Assembly: GCA_964468435.1 (NCBI GenBank)
Contig: CAYXVE010000003.1
Coordinates: 62,001-126,000, forward strand
Direction of reading: 5' to 3'
Origin: JBCCTX01 sp964468435
GTDB taxonomy: Bacteria > Bacteroidota > Bacteroidia > J057
Length of the DNA stretch: 64,000 nt
Shown: positions 63,546 to 64,000 of the stretch, one piece after another
Layout of the letters: every line of letters starts with the position of its first letter
Numbering within the stretch: the stretch's first letter is position 1
Position numbers and translations under genes: made by a program
The notes under the pieces: generated by a model
Told to the model about the DNA's origin: nothing
Databases searched by the model: none
What the model saw: only the letters and a program-made list of their open reading frames with translations

Positions 63546-64000
63546 ATGCTCTCCTGTACCAACAATTTCAAGGTAGCCTGTACCCTGTTTTTAATCATTT
63601 TTCTATTCATAGCAGGATGTAATAAGCCCCGGCAGATTCGACAACCTAAGATCAAAAAAATCGATTCGATAATAGCCAGACGCATCGCAGATTCACTAAC
63701 ACAAGCCATCCCCTTTAAGGTAGGAGAAGGCCTGAAGCTCTCGCTTTGGGCATCGGATTCACTGGTAGCGGACCCCATCGGACTCAGTGTAGATGATCAA
63801 GGTCGTGCGTATATCACCCGTACTAACCGCCAGAAAAATTCTGAATTTGATATTCGTGGGCACATGAATTGGGCTACAGCCTCCATTAGCTGGAAAACTC
63901 CAGAAGACCGAAAAACTTTCCTGCATCAGGAATTTTCGCCAGATAGCAGCGATAAACGCACCTGGCTCAAGGATCTGAATAAAGACAGCATCCACGACTG
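63546..64000 (+). CDS. Propeller-type lipoprotein, start only (runs off the window)
   Basis: The frame opens at the ATG at 63546 and is still open at base 64000, giving at least 151 residues. The leader ends in the lipobox IAGC (cysteine near 25), then a basic linker. The segment EGLKLSLWASDSLVADPIGLSVDDQGRAYITRTNRQKNSEFDIRGH resembles the start of the beta-propeller domain of PVC-type dehydrogenase or haem-binding lipoproteins, so it is a likely distant relative of the protein at 59630-61750. The rest of the protein, including any CxxCH haem domain, lies outside the window. Confidence 0.75.
   Translation, partial: MLSCTNNFKVACTLFLIIFLFIAGCNKPRQIRQPKIKKIDSIIARRIADSLTQAIPFKVGEGLKLSLWASDSLVADPIGLSVDDQGRAYITRTNRQKNSEFDIRGHMNWATASISWKTPEDRKTFLHQEFSPDSSDKRTWLKDLNKDSIHD

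Noticed and set aside
1..64000. CRISPR arrays, insertion sequences, prophage and toxin-antitoxin or defence genes
   Set aside because: No regularly spaced repeats, transposases, integrases, phage structural genes or recognisable defence proteins were seen on either strand.

Overview
The window is a chromosomal segment of a Bacteroidota bacterium, most likely a marine or soil Cytophagales-like member. The case rests on SusC/SusD outer-membrane pairs, type IX secretion C-terminal sorting domains, a Bacteroidetes-type fused response regulator/AraC protein, a CcmF with a very large periplasmic tail, and repeated matches to the Bacteroidetes promoter pattern TTG-N(19-24)-TAnnTTTG. I see no rRNA, tRNA, CRISPR array, insertion sequence or prophage.

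Layout. 1-13.1 kb: two paralogous SusC/SusD nutrient-uptake pairs separated by a secreted protein of unknown function and a 618-base gap that may hold a minus-strand small RNA. They are followed by a FAS1 lipoprotein and a DUF3179 lipoprotein. No glycan-degrading enzyme accompanies the pairs, so their substrate is not readable. 13.1-25.1 kb: housekeeping and repair genes, namely a YpdA-like flavoprotein, a very large T9SS-secreted propeller-like protein overlapping recJ, an Lhr-like DExH helicase, murQ, a C-terminal processing protease, a DEDDy exonuclease and a small unknown protein. 25.1-30.7 kb: a cytoplasmic GH31 alpha-glucosidase, a soluble response regulator/AraC protein with a decayed kinase-like N-terminus, and pheS.

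30.7-40.7 kb: a tandem CbxX-type AAA+ ATPase with a duplicated unknown N-terminal region lies directly upstream of a cytochrome c maturation cluster (ccmC, a ccmD-like gene, ccmE, ccmF). lptC, a small membrane protein and a CorC/HlyC-type protein follow. This CcmE carries the unusual CxxxY haem-attachment motif instead of the usual histidine. 41-49 kb: an FtsX-type permease with its LolD/YbbA-type ATPase, divergent from a TesA-like esterase; an SRPBCC protein; and a SpoIIM-DUF4129-DUF4350 operon with overlapping genes and a strong promoter match. 49-58.7 kb: a lone NuoG-like protein, a glycosyltransferase that may be leaderless, a TonB-dependent receptor, a T9SS-secreted alpha/beta hydrolase lacking its nucleophile serine, and tsf and pyrH.

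58.7-64 kb: a decayed amidohydrolase, a HiPIP-type iron-sulfur lipoprotein, a PVC-type dehydrogenase-like lipoprotein with HEAT-like repeats, a neutral ceramidase-like protein, and the start of another propeller-type lipoprotein cut off by the window edge. The most notable points are the CxxxY CcmE, the AAA+/Ccm neighbourhood, the pseudo-kinase regulator, the candidate small RNA and two gene remnants (Excalibur domain and amidohydrolase). Domain assignments come from reading the sequences by eye and no database search was possible.
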